Below, in pieces: positions 37,477 to 46,026 of a stretch of DNA of 64,000 nt. Numbering within the stretch: position 1 is the first letter of the stretch; each line of letters starts with the position of its first letter. Both the position numbers and the translations under genes were made by a program. Under the pieces are notes generated by a model that was not told the DNA's origin, ran no database searches, and saw only the letters and a list, made by a program, of their open reading frames with translations. Source of the DNA: Mycolicibacterium sp. TUM20985 (GTDB taxonomy: Bacteria; Actinomycetota; Actinomycetes; Mycobacteriales; Mycobacteriaceae); the NCBI RefSeq assembly GCF_030295745.1, contig NZ_AP027291.1, positions 3,038,001-3,102,000 of the forward strand, given 5' to 3'.

Positions 37477-37494
37477 GCCAGGGAGCTAGTGCGC
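37477..37494. repeat. 18-bp direct repeat, right copy
   Basis: This is an exact copy of the 18 bases at 36859-36876. It includes the complement of the polA stop codon and final alanine codons. Confidence 0.85.
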
Positions 37495-40182
37495 CGCCGC
37501 ATCCCAGCTGCGGCCGTACCCGACCGACACCTCGAGTGGCACGTCGAGCGGATAGGCCCCGCCCATGTTGTCGCGCACCAGTTCGTCGAGTTTCTCGCGC
37601 TCGCCGTCGGCCACCTCGAACAGCAGTTCGTCGTGGACCTGCAGGAGCATCCGCGATTGCAGTCCCGAGTCGCGAATCGCGTTGTCGGTGTTGATCATCG
37701 CCACCTTGATGATGTCGGCGGCGCTGCCCTGAATGGGTGCGTTGAGCGCCGCCCGCTCGGCCGCCTCCCGGACGTTGCGGTTGCTGCTGTCCAGTTCCGG
37801 GAGATAGCGGCGCCTGCCCAGCACCGTCGACGTGTACCCGTCCTTGCGCGCCTGCTCCACCACCGACTGCAGGTAGTCCCGCACCCCGCCGAAGCGTGAG
37901 AAGTAGGCATCCATCTGCACCTTGGCCTCCTCGGTGGAGATCTTCAGTTGGGCCGCCAGGCCGTAGGCGCTCAGCCCGTACGCCAGCCCATAGGACATGG
38001 CCTTCACCCGGCGGCGCAACTCGGCGGTGACCTCGTCGATCGGCACGCCGAACGCCCTGGAGGCGACGAAGGAATGCAGGTCCTCCCCGGTGTTGAACGC
38101 CTCGATGAGTCCCGCGTCGCCGGACAGGTGCGCCATGATCCGCATCTCGATCTGGCTGTAGTCCGCCGTCATCAGCTCGGCGTAACCCTTGCTGACGACG
38201 AAACCCTCGCGGATCTGCCGGCCGGCTTCCGTCCGGATCGGGATGTTCTGCAGGTTCGGCTCCGTCGACGACAGCCGCCCCGTGGCCGCGATCGTCTGGT
38301 TGAACGTGGTGTGAATTCGCCCATCGGAGCCGACGGCGTTGAGGAGCCCGTCGACGGTGACCTTGAGCCTCGTCGCGTCGCGGTGGGCGAGCAGATGCTG
38401 CAGGAAGGGGTGCCCGGTCTTGTCGAACAGTCCCTGCAGGGCGTCGGCGTCGGTGGTGTAGCCGGTCTTGGTGCGCTTGGTCTTTGGCATCTCGAGCTCG
38501 TCGAACAGGACCACCTGCAGCTGCTTGGGCGAACCGAGGTTGATCTGCTTGCCGATCACGGCGTACGCGGCCTCGGCGGCGTCGCGAATGAGGTTCGCGA
38601 ACCGGCTCTGCAGCTGGCCGAGCAGCTCGAGGTCGATGGCGATGCCCGTCGTCTCCAGCTGTGCGAGCACGCGTTGCACCGGCAACTCCATGTCGCCCAA
38701 AAGCGCCGAGGAGTCGATTCGCTCCAGTTCCTCATCGAGTGCGTCGGCGAGGTCGGCGACTGCCGACGCCCTCAGTAGCAGCGTCTGAACGGCCTGATCG
38801 TCGACGCCTTCGTCGTCGTCGAGTAACGAGAGCTGCTGCTGCTCAGGGTTTTCCGCCCGTAGCTCACGTTTGAGATACCGTACCGCGAGGTCGTCGAGCG
38901 CAAAGCTGCGCTGACCTGGCCGCACCAGGTATGCCGCCAGCGCGGTGTCCGAGGTGACGCCCTTCGTCTCCCAGCCACGGCCGGCGAGATCGTGCATCGC
39001 GAGCTTGGCCTCGTGCAGCGCCTTCGGCACCGCGGGGTCCGCCAGGAACGCAGCCAGTGCGGCCTCGTCCTCTTGGCTCAGCGACGAGGTGTCGAAGTAG
39101 CAGCCCTCGCCGTCGGCCGAGACGATCGCCACCGCGGTCGCATCGGAATCGAACGCAAGATGCGTGCCGACGACGGCGAGCCCGAATCTGCGACCGGCGC
39201 CGTGCTCGGCCAGCCACGACGCGAGTTGGCCGCGCTCCAGGACGCCGCCCCGCACGTCGAAGCCCTGCTCCACCTCGGGATCGGCCGACGCGAGCGTTTC
39301 GAAGAGCCGATCGCGAAGGACGCGGAACTCCAGGTCGTCGAAGAGTCGGTGGATCTGGTCGCGGTCCCACGGCATCATCCGTAGGGTGTCCGGTGTCTGA
39401 GCCAGCGGCACGTCCTTGACCAGCTCGGTGAGGTCGCGGTTGAGGATGACGTGGGAGAGGTTGGCGCGCAACGATTCTCCGACCTTGCCCTTGACGGTGT
39501 CGACCTGGTCGACGAGCGCCTGCAGTGAGCCGTATTCGATGATCCACTTGGACGCCGTCTTCTCCCCCACTCCGGGTATGCCGGGCAAGTTATCGCTCGG
39601 GTCCCCACGCAGCGCCGCGAAGTCCGGGTATTGAGCTGGCGTCAACCCGTACTTCTCGACCACCGCGTCCGGGGTGAAGCGGGTCAGCTCCGACACACCC
39701 TTGCGCGGATAGAGCACGGTGACATCGGGGCTGACGAGCTGCAGTGCGTCGCGGTCGCCGGTGACGATTAGGACGCGGTAGCCCTCGGCCTCGGCCTGCG
39801 TGGCCAAGGTCGCGATGATGTCGTCAGCCTCGAAACCGGCCTCGGCCAGCGCCGTAATGCCCAGTGCGACAAGCACTTCCTTGGTGATATCGATCTGACC
39901 GCGAAACTCGTCGGGGGTAGCGGACCGGCCTGCCTTGTACTCGGGATACTTCTCGGCGCGGAAGGTCTGCCGGGAGACGTCGAAGGCGGCGGCAATATGC
40001 GTGGGCTGCTCGTCGCGAAGCAAGTTGATCAACATGGCCGTGAAGCCGTAGACCGCGTTGGTGGTCAATCCGCCCTGAGTCTTGAAGTTCTCCGCGGGCA
40101 GCGCGTAGAACGCACGGAACGCCAGCGAGTTGCCGTCCAAAAGCATCAATGTGGGCTTGGTGTCGGTCTTGGCAGGGCTCAC
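37486..40182 (-). CDS. polA: DNA polymerase I
   Basis: This 898-residue protein starts at GTG 40182. The N-terminal 5'-nuclease domain contains LLDGNSLAFRAFYALP, FEADDIIATLA and DPSDNLPGIPGVGEKTA. The central 3'-exonuclease-like domain appears degenerate, as in mycobacterial Pol I. The C-terminal polymerase has motif A ADYSQIEMR, motif B RRVKAMSYGLAYGLS and motif C LQVHDELLFE. It removes RNA primers and fills gaps in replication and excision repair, fitting its place near uvrA and uvrB. It ends in a Ala-Ala-His-stop shared with an 18-bp repeat. Confidence 0.97.
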   Translation of the reverse strand: MSPAKTDTKPTLMLLDGNSLAFRAFYALPAENFKTQGGLTTNAVYGFTAMLINLLRDEQPTHIAAAFDVSRQTFRAEKYPEYKAGRSATPDEFRGQIDITKEVLVALGITALAEAGFEADDIIATLATQAEAEGYRVLIVTGDRDALQLVSPDVTVLYPRKGVSELTRFTPDAVVEKYGLTPAQYPDFAALRGDPSDNLPGIPGVGEKTASKWIIEYGSLQALVDQVDTVKGKVGESLRANLSHVILNRDLTELVKDVPLAQTPDTLRMMPWDRDQIHRLFDDLEFRVLRDRLFETLASADPEVEQGFDVRGGVLERGQLASWLAEHGAGRRFGLAVVGTHLAFDSDATAVAIVSADGEGCYFDTSSLSQEDEAALAAFLADPAVPKALHEAKLAMHDLAGRGWETKGVTSDTALAAYLVRPGQRSFALDDLAVRYLKRELRAENPEQQQLSLLDDDEGVDDQAVQTLLLRASAVADLADALDEELERIDSSALLGDMELPVQRVLAQLETTGIAIDLELLGQLQSRFANLIRDAAEAAYAVIGKQINLGSPKQLQVVLFDELEMPKTKRTKTGYTTDADALQGLFDKTGHPFLQHLLAHRDATRLKVTVDGLLNAVGSDGRIHTTFNQTIAATGRLSSTEPNLQNIPIRTEAGRQIREGFVVSKGYAELMTADYSQIEMRIMAHLSGDAGLIEAFNTGEDLHSFVASRAFGVPIDEVTAELRRRVKAMSYGLAYGLSAYGLAAQLKISTEEAKVQMDAYFSRFGGVRDYLQSVVEQARKDGYTSTVLGRRRYLPELDSSNRNVREAAERAALNAPIQGSAADIIKVAMINTDNAIRDSGLQSRMLLQVHDELLFEVADGEREKLDELVRDNMGGAYPLDVPLEVSVGYGRSWDAAAH

Positions 40183-40191
40183 GCCCTCACT

Positions 40192-40356
40192 CTATTCACC
40201 CCCGCCGACATGCAGCAGGCGCCGTGCCATCTGCCCGAGCATGGCGCCGGCGGGGTTCATCGGTCCGGTGGACCAATAGGCCACGACCGCGACACCGAGC
40301 TTGGCAGGATCGCGACCCCTGCTCGATCTGGCTAGGCGCTCATGAAACTGCAACAC
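40192..40356 (-). CDS. Possible small protein (54 aa) upstream of polA
   Basis: A 54-codon frame from GTG 40356 to TAG 40192 ends 9 bp before polA on the same strand. The middle reads RDPAKLGVAVVAYWSTGPMN and the end AMLGQMARRLLHVGGGE, a composition more protein-like than the Arg-rich alternatives on the other strand. There is no clear ribosome site, and the start lies inside the KstR-like palindrome. It could be a coupled leader gene for polA or a remnant of a longer gene. I recognise no family. Confidence 0.3.
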   Translation of the reverse strand: MLQFHERLARSSRGRDPAKLGVAVVAYWSTGPMNPAGAMLGQMARRLLHVGGGE

Positions 40357-40363
40357 GTTTCAG
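40348..40363. promoter_or_regulatory. KstR-like operator before the DUF35/thiolase pair
   Basis: The palindrome ctgcaacacgtttcag contains a full match to the KstR consensus T-NN-AAC-NN-GTT-NN-A. It lies 31 bp before the start of the DUF35 gene. KstR is the mycobacterial TetR-type repressor of cholesterol catabolism, lifted by a cholesterol-derived CoA thioester; as I recall, Rv1627c and Rv1628c are in its published regulon, which would agree. Confidence 0.65.
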
Positions 40364-40394
40364 TTCAGGGGCCGACATCGTTTACGCTGACCCC

Positions 40395-40844
40395 GTGCCA
40401 GGATCTACGGACGCCCAAGCGCAACTACCGGCCATCGACGGATGGTTCGTCACCGACGACGCCGGAGTCGCGTCCCTGATCGCCGGTAAGTGCCCGCAGT
40501 GCGGCACCTACGTGTTCCCGCCGCGGGAGAACAACTGCCCCAACCCCGCCTGTGAAGGCAACGACTTGGAGCAGGTGCCGATGTCTCGGCGGGGGACGCT
40601 GTGGTCCTACACCGAGAATCACTACGCCCCCCCGCCCCCATACCCGTCGCCGGATCCGTTCGAGCCGTTCGCCGTGGCCGCGGTCGAGCTGGCCGCCGAG
40701 GGAATCATCGTGCTCGGCAAGGTCGTCGAGGGCACCCTGGCCGCCGACCTGAAGGTCGGGATGGAGATGGAGCTGACGACCATGCCGCTCTACACCGACG
40801 ACGACGGCTTCGTCCGCACCGTCCACGCCTGGAGGATTGCATGA
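40395..40844 (+). CDS. Zn-ribbon OB-fold protein (DUF35 family, Rv1628c-like)
   Basis: This 149-residue protein starts at GTG 40395. It has a rubredoxin-like zinc ribbon (CPQCG and CPNPAC, residues ~34-54) followed by a DUF35 OB-fold (GTLWSYTENHY, then AVAAVELAAEGIIVLGKV). Such proteins pair with thiolase-like lipid-transfer proteins and are needed for their activity, for example in steroid side-chain retro-aldol steps. Its stop overlaps the thiolase start by 4 bp (ATGA), supporting a complex. A KstR-like operator just upstream points to sterol-responsive expression. Confidence 0.88.
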   Translation: MPGSTDAQAQLPAIDGWFVTDDAGVASLIAGKCPQCGTYVFPPRENNCPNPACEGNDLEQVPMSRRGTLWSYTENHYAPPPPYPSPDPFEPFAVAAVELAAEGIIVLGKVVEGTLAADLKVGMEMELTTMPLYTDDDGFVRTVHAWRIA

Positions 40845-42076
40845 GCCCGGATACATCCCCCACGTCGCTGCGCTCCGGCCCGCCGGACCCTCTCTACATC
40901 CTTGGCGCCGGCATGCACCCCTGGGGTAAGTGGGGTCGCGACTTCACCGAGTACGGCGTCGTCGCCGCCCGCGCCGCGCTGGCCGAGGCCGGCCTGGACT
41001 GGCGCCAGATCCAACTGGTCGCCGGAGCGGACACCATCCGCAACGGCTACCCCGGCTTCGTCGCCGGCGGCACCTTCGCCCAAAAGCTCGGCTGGAACGG
41101 CGTTCCCGTCAGCTCGAGCTACGCCGCCTGCGCCTCGGGCTCCCAAGCACTGCAGTCCGCTCGCGCCCAGATCCTCGCCGGCTTTTGCGACGTCGCCCTG
41201 GTGATCGGCGCCGACACCACGCCCAAGGGCTTCTTCGCCCCCGTCGGCGGGGAGCGCCGCAACGATCCCGACTGGCAGCGCTTCCATCTGATCGGTGCGA
41301 CCAACCCGGTGTACTTCGCGCTACTGGCGCGCCGGCGCATGGACCTCTACGGCGCCACCGTCGACGACTTCGCCCAGGTGAAGGTGAAGAACGCCCGCCA
41401 CGGCCTGGCCAATCCCAACGCCCGCTTCCGCAAGGACGTCACCGCCGAGGACGTGCTGGCCTCCCCCGTCGTGTCCGATCCGCTGCGCCTGCTCGACATC
41501 TGCGCCACCTCCGATGGCGCCGCTGCGCTGATCGTGGCGTCGAAGTCGTTCGCCGAGAAGCATCTGGGTTCCCTCGCCGGCGTGCCGTCGGTACGGGCGG
41601 TCTCCACCGTCACCCCGCGCTATCCGCAGCACCTGCCCGAACTCCCCGACATCGCGACCGACTCCACCGCGGTGGTGCCGGCACCCGACCGGGTGTTCAA
41701 GGACCAGATCCTCGACGCCGCCTACGCCGAGGCGGGGCTCGGACCCGAAGACCTCTCCCTGGCGGAGGTGTACGACCTCTCGACCGCGCTCGAGCTGGAT
41801 TGGTATGAACACCTGGGCCTGTGCGCCAAGGGTGAGGCCGAACAACTGCTGCGCAGTGGCGCCACCACCATCGGTGGCCGCATCCCGGTCAACCCGTCCG
41901 GCGGCCTGGCGAGCTTCGGTGAGGCCATCCCCGCCCAGGCCATCGCGCAGGTGTGCGAACTGCACTGGCAGCTCAAGGGGCAAGCCACCGGCCGCCAGGT
42001 CGAGGGTGCGACCGTCGGCATCACCGCCAACCAAGGACTCTTCGGCCACGGTTCGTCGGTCATCGTCGCCCGGTAG
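40841..42076 (+). CDS. Thiolase-like lipid-transfer protein (Rv1627c-like)
   Basis: This 411-residue member of the SCP-x/thiolase superfamily carries the nucleophile region SSYAACASGSQAL (Cys near residue 89), the conserved NPSGGLASFGEAIPAQ stretch and a C-terminal GHGSS. The thiolase CHG-type second cysteine motif is not obvious, which fits the lipid-transfer or retro-aldolase group rather than a degradative thiolase. It is translationally coupled to the DUF35 gene. The KstR-like box and its family suggest a role in sterol or other fatty acyl-CoA metabolism in the cytoplasm. The exact substrate is unknown. Confidence 0.88.
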   Translation: MSPDTSPTSLRSGPPDPLYILGAGMHPWGKWGRDFTEYGVVAARAALAEAGLDWRQIQLVAGADTIRNGYPGFVAGGTFAQKLGWNGVPVSSSYAACASGSQALQSARAQILAGFCDVALVIGADTTPKGFFAPVGGERRNDPDWQRFHLIGATNPVYFALLARRRMDLYGATVDDFAQVKVKNARHGLANPNARFRKDVTAEDVLASPVVSDPLRLLDICATSDGAAALIVASKSFAEKHLGSLAGVPSVRAVSTVTPRYPQHLPELPDIATDSTAVVPAPDRVFKDQILDAAYAEAGLGPEDLSLAEVYDLSTALELDWYEHLGLCAKGEAEQLLRSGATTIGGRIPVNPSGGLASFGEAIPAQAIAQVCELHWQLKGQATGRQVEGATVGITANQGLFGHGSSVIVAR

Positions 42077-42081
42077 CCTTC

Positions 42082-42168
42082 CCGCGAGCGTGCGCGAACT
42101 CCGATTCGCGCACGGCGTGTCGCCCGCAGACGCGCACGCTCGCGGAGGTGAGGTGAGGTGAGGTGAGG
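42082..42168. repeat. 15-bp inverted repeat and AGGTG tandem repeat between convergent genes
   Basis: Exact 15-bp arms (ccgcgagcgtgcgcg at 42082-42096 and its complement at 42131-42145) enclose 34 bp that contain a second nested pairing (tgcgcga with tcgcgca). They are followed by four AGGTG units (42146-42165) ending at the livF stop. The long hairpin lies between the thiolase and livF stops and could terminate both; the pentamer tract is a possible slippage site. Confidence 0.7.
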
Positions 42169-42909
42169 CTAGGCGACGCCGAGGTAGGCGGCGCGAATGC
42201 TGTCGTCCGCCAACAGGTCTCGCGCATTGCCGGTCCGCGTGACCGAACCGGTCTCGAGGATGTAGGCGCGGTCGGAGCGACTCAGCGCCTGCTGCGCATT
42301 CTGCTCGACCAGGAGCACGGTGGTCCCCTGCTTATTGATCTCGGAGATGATCTTGAAGATCTGCGAGATCACCATCGGCGCCAGACCCATCGACGGTTCG
42401 TCGAGCAGGAGCACTTTGGGCCGGGCCATCAGGGCCCGACCGATGGCCAGCATCTGCTGCTCGCCGCCGGAGAGGGTGCCGCCGACCTGACTGCGCCGCT
42501 CGGCGAGCCGCGGAAATGTCTCCAACACCCAGTCGAACGTCTCGTTGTGTTCGGCCTTGGTCGGGAACTTCCGCCCATAGCAACCCATTTCGAGGTTCTC
42601 CACCACGGTCATACCTGGAAAGACACCCCGCCCCTCCGGAGCCTGGATGAGCCCGTCGGTGACCCGACGGTGTGCCTTCACCCGCGTGATGTCCTGGCCG
42701 TCGAACCACACCGAACCCGACGTCAACGGCCGCAGGCCGGAGATCGCGCGCATCATCGTGGTCTTGCCCGCGCCGTTGGATCCGAGCAGCGTGACGAGTT
42801 CACCCTCGTGCACGGTCAGCGAAATGCCGTGCAGCGCTTCGATTCGGCCGTAGTGCACGACGGCGTCGCGGACTTCCAGCAGAACGGGCCGTCCGTCAGA
42901 GCTCGTCAT
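42169..42909 (-). CDS. livF: Branched-chain amino-acid ABC transporter, ATPase LivF
   Basis: This 246-residue ATPase has Walker A GSNGAGKTT, signature TLSGGEQQMLAIGRAL and Walker B VLLLDEPSMGLAP, with EGRGVFPGMTVVENLEMG typical of LivF. It powers import together with LivG. ATG 42909 lies inside livG (14-bp overlap), so the two are translated together. It is the last gene of the five-gene importer unit. Ligands of such importers include Leu/Ile/Val but also amides and urea, and the specificity is set by the binding protein. Confidence 0.93.
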   Translation of the reverse strand: MTSSDGRPVLLEVRDAVVHYGRIEALHGISLTVHEGELVTLLGSNGAGKTTMMRAISGLRPLTSGSVWFDGQDITRVKAHRRVTDGLIQAPEGRGVFPGMTVVENLEMGCYGRKFPTKAEHNETFDWVLETFPRLAERRSQVGGTLSGGEQQMLAIGRALMARPKVLLLDEPSMGLAPMVISQIFKIISEINKQGTTVLLVEQNAQQALSRSDRAYILETGSVTRTGNARDLLADDSIRAAYLGVA

Positions 42910-43738
42910 CGGGTACTCCCAGGTAGGCCGCGATGACCTTCGGGTCATCGCGGATCTCGGCGGGCAGACCATCGGCGATCTTGCGGCCGAACTCGAGCAC
43001 CACGATTCGGTCGGTGACCCCCATGACGAGCCGCATGTCGTGCTCGATCAGCAGCACGGTGTAGCCGTCGTCGCGGATCGCCTGGATCAGCTCGATGAGC
43101 GCCGACTTCTCGCTCGGGTTGAACCCGGCGGCGGGTTCGTCGAGGCACAGGAGTTTCGGCTCCGTCGCCAATGCCCTGGCGATTTCCAACCGACGCTGAT
43201 CACCGTAGGGCAGGTTCTTGGCCTTCTCCTCGGCGCGCTGCGAGATACCGACGAATTGCAGTAGGGCGACGGCCTTCTCGATCGCCGACTTCTCCTCGCG
43301 CCGATGCCTCGGCGTGCGAATCAGGGCCCCGGGTACCGACGTCTGGTGTCGGGCGTCGGTGCCGACCACCACATTCTCCAGCGCCGTCATCTCACCCCAC
43401 AGCCGGATGTTCTGGAACGTCCTGGCGATGCCACGGCGAGTGATTTGATGCCGCTTGATCTTTCCCAGCGGCGCACCGTCGAAGGTCACCGTTCCCGAGG
43501 TCGGGCGATACACGCCGGTGATGGCGTTGAAGCAGGTGGTCTTGCCCGCACCGTTGGGGCCGATGAGTCCCAGGATCTCGCCGCGCTTGATGTCGAACGT
43601 GACCGAGTCGAGCGCGGTCAAACCGCCGAACTTCACCGTCAAGTCCGTGGTGTGCAGCAGCGTCTCGCCCTCGGCCACCTTCACGTCACGTTGCAGAGAG
43701 GCGAGGTCCTCGTTGATCACGGGCTCGTTGCTCGTCAT
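42896..43738 (-). CDS. livG: Branched-chain amino-acid ABC transporter, ATPase LivG
   Basis: This 280-residue ATPase has Walker A GPNGAGKTT, the LivG block RRGIARTFQNIRLWGEMTALENV, a signature-like LPYGDQRRLEIARALA and Walker B LLCLDEPAAGFNP. The N-terminal ~25 residues form an extra acidic extension. Its ATG overlaps the livM stop by 4 bp and its 3' end overlaps livF, so the order livM-livG-livF is tightly coupled. Confidence 0.93.
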   Translation of the reverse strand: MTSNEPVINEDLASLQRDVKVAEGETLLHTTDLTVKFGGLTALDSVTFDIKRGEILGLIGPNGAGKTTCFNAITGVYRPTSGTVTFDGAPLGKIKRHQITRRGIARTFQNIRLWGEMTALENVVVGTDARHQTSVPGALIRTPRHRREEKSAIEKAVALLQFVGISQRAEEKAKNLPYGDQRRLEIARALATEPKLLCLDEPAAGFNPSEKSALIELIQAIRDDGYTVLLIEHDMRLVMGVTDRIVVLEFGRKIADGLPAEIRDDPKVIAAYLGVPDDEL

Positions 43739-44940
43739 GCCGCCGCCTTCGCATCGTCGGCCTTGCTCAACAACTTTCGTGCGGACTTGCCGTACGCGAG
43801 CAGCTGCTGCCGCACCGGGAAGAGGCCCTGCGGCCGGAAGATCATCAACACCACCAGAGCGAGGCCGAAGAACAGGTACTTGAGGTCGCCGAGATTGACA
43901 CCGAACAGTTCCACGCCGAGCAGCCGGTTGGGTAGGTAGACGATGATGAACGCCCCGAAGATCACGCCCAGCTTGTTGCCCTGCCCACCGAGCACGACGG
44001 CCACCAGGAACAGCATCGAGTTGATGATGTTGAAGTTGGTCGGTGCAACGTATTGCACCTGACCGGCGTACAGCGCGCCCGAGAGACCGCCGATCCCGGC
44101 GCCGATGACGAACGCCCACAGCTTGAAGCGGAACGTGTCGACGCCCATCACCTCCGCGGCGTCCTCGTCCTCCCTGATGGCCACCCAGGCGCGGCCGACC
44201 CGGCTGCGCTCCAAATTGCCGACTAGCAGCAGGATCCCGATCATCAGCAGCAGCCCGAGCCAGAACCACCAGGTGCCGTAGTTGGCGTCACCCCCGGAGT
44301 TGCCGCTCGAGAAGACCCCGTTGGGCAACCGTTCGCTCTCGCCAATCCGCGGGTAGGCGATTTGGTTGAGGCCGCGCGACCCGTTGGTGACGTCGGAGAG
44401 ATTGTCGGCGAGCAGGCGGATGATCTCGCCGAAGCCGAGCGTCACGATGGCGAGGTAGTCACCACGCAGACGCAGGGTCGGGGTGCCGAGGATCAGCCCA
44501 GCGAGGGCCGTGACCGCCATGGCGATGGGCACACAGGACAGCCACGCCCAGTCCTTGCTGAAGAAGCCGGTCGCTCCCATCTTGTTCCACGGACTGTCGG
44601 GGCTGGTGAGGAGCGCGACGGTATAGGCGCCGACGGCGTAGAAGCCCACGTAGCCGAGGTCGAGCAGACCCGCCTGACCAACGACGACGTTGAGGCCGAT
44701 GGCGATGATCGCGATCATCACGAAGGCCGCCATCGTCCCGCCGAAGCTGATGCCCGGGGTGTCGATGAACCCGGGTGTGTACAACGGCAGCAGCGCCAGC
44801 AGGCCGAAGCCGATGACGCCGAAGATCCACTTCTGCGGTCTGCTCAGCCGGTCCCACCAATGCCGCAGACCGTCACCCGGGGCCAGGAGGCGCTGCGCCG
44901 ACGTGCTGGCCTTGGGGTCCGGTTCCGCCTGATGACTCAT
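43735..44940 (-). CDS. livM: Branched-chain amino-acid ABC transporter, permease LivM
   Basis: This 401-residue permease has about ten membrane segments after a ~45-residue cytoplasmic N-terminus. It has the conserved GQAGLLDLGYVGFYAVGAYT, the EAA-like loop AIREDEDAAEVMGVD that couples to the ATPases and GLFPVRQQ near the end. Its ATG overlaps the livH stop by 4 bp. It forms the channel with LivH. Confidence 0.93.
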   Translation of the reverse strand: MSHQAEPDPKASTSAQRLLAPGDGLRHWWDRLSRPQKWIFGVIGFGLLALLPLYTPGFIDTPGISFGGTMAAFVMIAIIAIGLNVVVGQAGLLDLGYVGFYAVGAYTVALLTSPDSPWNKMGATGFFSKDWAWLSCVPIAMAVTALAGLILGTPTLRLRGDYLAIVTLGFGEIIRLLADNLSDVTNGSRGLNQIAYPRIGESERLPNGVFSSGNSGGDANYGTWWFWLGLLLMIGILLLVGNLERSRVGRAWVAIREDEDAAEVMGVDTFRFKLWAFVIGAGIGGLSGALYAGQVQYVAPTNFNIINSMLFLVAVVLGGQGNKLGVIFGAFIIVYLPNRLLGVELFGVNLGDLKYLFFGLALVVLMIFRPQGLFPVRQQLLAYGKSARKLLSKADDAKAAA

Positions 44941-45947
44941 GCGCGCGCCTTTCCGAGGCTCTCACCGAGTATCCCGGTCGGGCGGATGAGGAGGACGAGG
45001 ACGAGGAGCACGAAGGCCACCACGTCGCGCCACTGGGTGCCGAAGAGCGCTTGGCCGTAGTTCTCCATCACCCCGAGGATCAGACCGCCCAGCAGGGCAC
45101 CGCGAAGGTTGCCGATACCGCCGAGGACCGCCGCCGAGAACGCCTTGATGCCCAGCAGGAACCCACCCGAGTAGATGATGCCCTGCGGCACCTTGAGGGT
45201 GTAGAGCAGCGCAGCCGCACCCGCGAGCAGTCCACCGATGAGGAAGGTGGTCATGATGATGCGCTCACGGGACACGCCCATGAGGGTGGCCGTCGTCGAG
45301 TCCTGGGCGACGGCGCGGATGCCGCGGCCGAACTTGGTGCGGTTGATCGCGATGTCCGTCAGCAGGGCGAGCACCGTCGCGGCGACGATGATCACCAATG
45401 TCACGTTCGACACCGTGGCTCCGAACATCGTGAACTGAGTCTTCGGCTGTACCAGGATGATCGGCTGCTGGGCGTTGGATCCGCCGTAACCGTTGATGAT
45501 CCGCGGCAGGATGAAGTGCACGAACTCCTGAAGCACGAACGACATGCCGATGGCGGTGATCAAGAACGTCAGGGGCCGCGCGTTGCGGCGGCGCAGCGGC
45601 CGGTAGGCGATGAACTCCAAACCGACTGCGGCCGAACCCGATACCAGCATCGCGAAGATCATCGCGATCGCGAGATAGAGAATCGTCAGCGCAACACCCT
45701 TGTTGTAGGCGTTTCCGCTGGGCGTGAACCCCAGGATTAGGTCCAGGCAGAAGTAGGTGCCGAACATGCCGAGCATGAAGATCTCGGAATGCGCGAAGTT
45801 GATCAGTCGTAGAACGCCGAAGACCAAGGTGTAGCCGACGGCCACCAGAGCGTAGATGGCACCCCACGACAGACCGTCGATCGTCAACTGCCAGAAGCCA
45901 TTCAGCAGGCCATCGACGTTGAAGTTGATGTTGGCAGCCAATAACAC
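44937..45947 (-). CDS. livH: Branched-chain amino-acid ABC transporter, permease LivH
   Basis: This 336-residue permease has about eight membrane segments, the LivH motif LRLINFAHSEIFMLG and coupling loop RAVAQDSTTATLMGV. It starts at GTG 45947, about 10 bases after an aaggag ribosome site; TTG 45941 is an alternative. It is separated from the binding-protein gene by 79 bp holding a GC-rich hairpin, which could reduce expression of the membrane parts relative to the abundant binding protein. Confidence 0.92.
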   Translation of the reverse strand: MLLAANINFNVDGLLNGFWQLTIDGLSWGAIYALVAVGYTLVFGVLRLINFAHSEIFMLGMFGTYFCLDLILGFTPSGNAYNKGVALTILYLAIAMIFAMLVSGSAAVGLEFIAYRPLRRRNARPLTFLITAIGMSFVLQEFVHFILPRIINGYGGSNAQQPIILVQPKTQFTMFGATVSNVTLVIIVAATVLALLTDIAINRTKFGRGIRAVAQDSTTATLMGVSRERIIMTTFLIGGLLAGAAALLYTLKVPQGIIYSGGFLLGIKAFSAAVLGGIGNLRGALLGGLILGVMENYGQALFGTQWRDVVAFVLLVLVLLIRPTGILGESLGKARA

Positions 45948-45978
45948 TGGCGGCGGACTCCTTGCAGCTAAATGGAGA

Positions 45979-46017
45979 CGAGGCGCGCCCGGACCCCTCG
46001 GCCTCGGACGCGCCTCG
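45979..46017 (-). terminator. GC-rich hairpin between the binding-protein gene and livH
   Basis: Nine-bp arms (cgaggcgcg with cgcgcctcg) separated by 21 bp lie 9 bp past the stop of the binding-protein gene. There is no U-run, so it is more likely an mRNA-stabilising or partly terminating structure within the operon than a full stop. Confidence 0.45.
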
Positions 46018-46026
46018 CCTCGTGGA

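Noticed and set aside
42146..42168. AGGTG tandem array as a possible CRISPR
   Set aside because: The units are 5 bp with no spacers, and no cas genes are present in the window.
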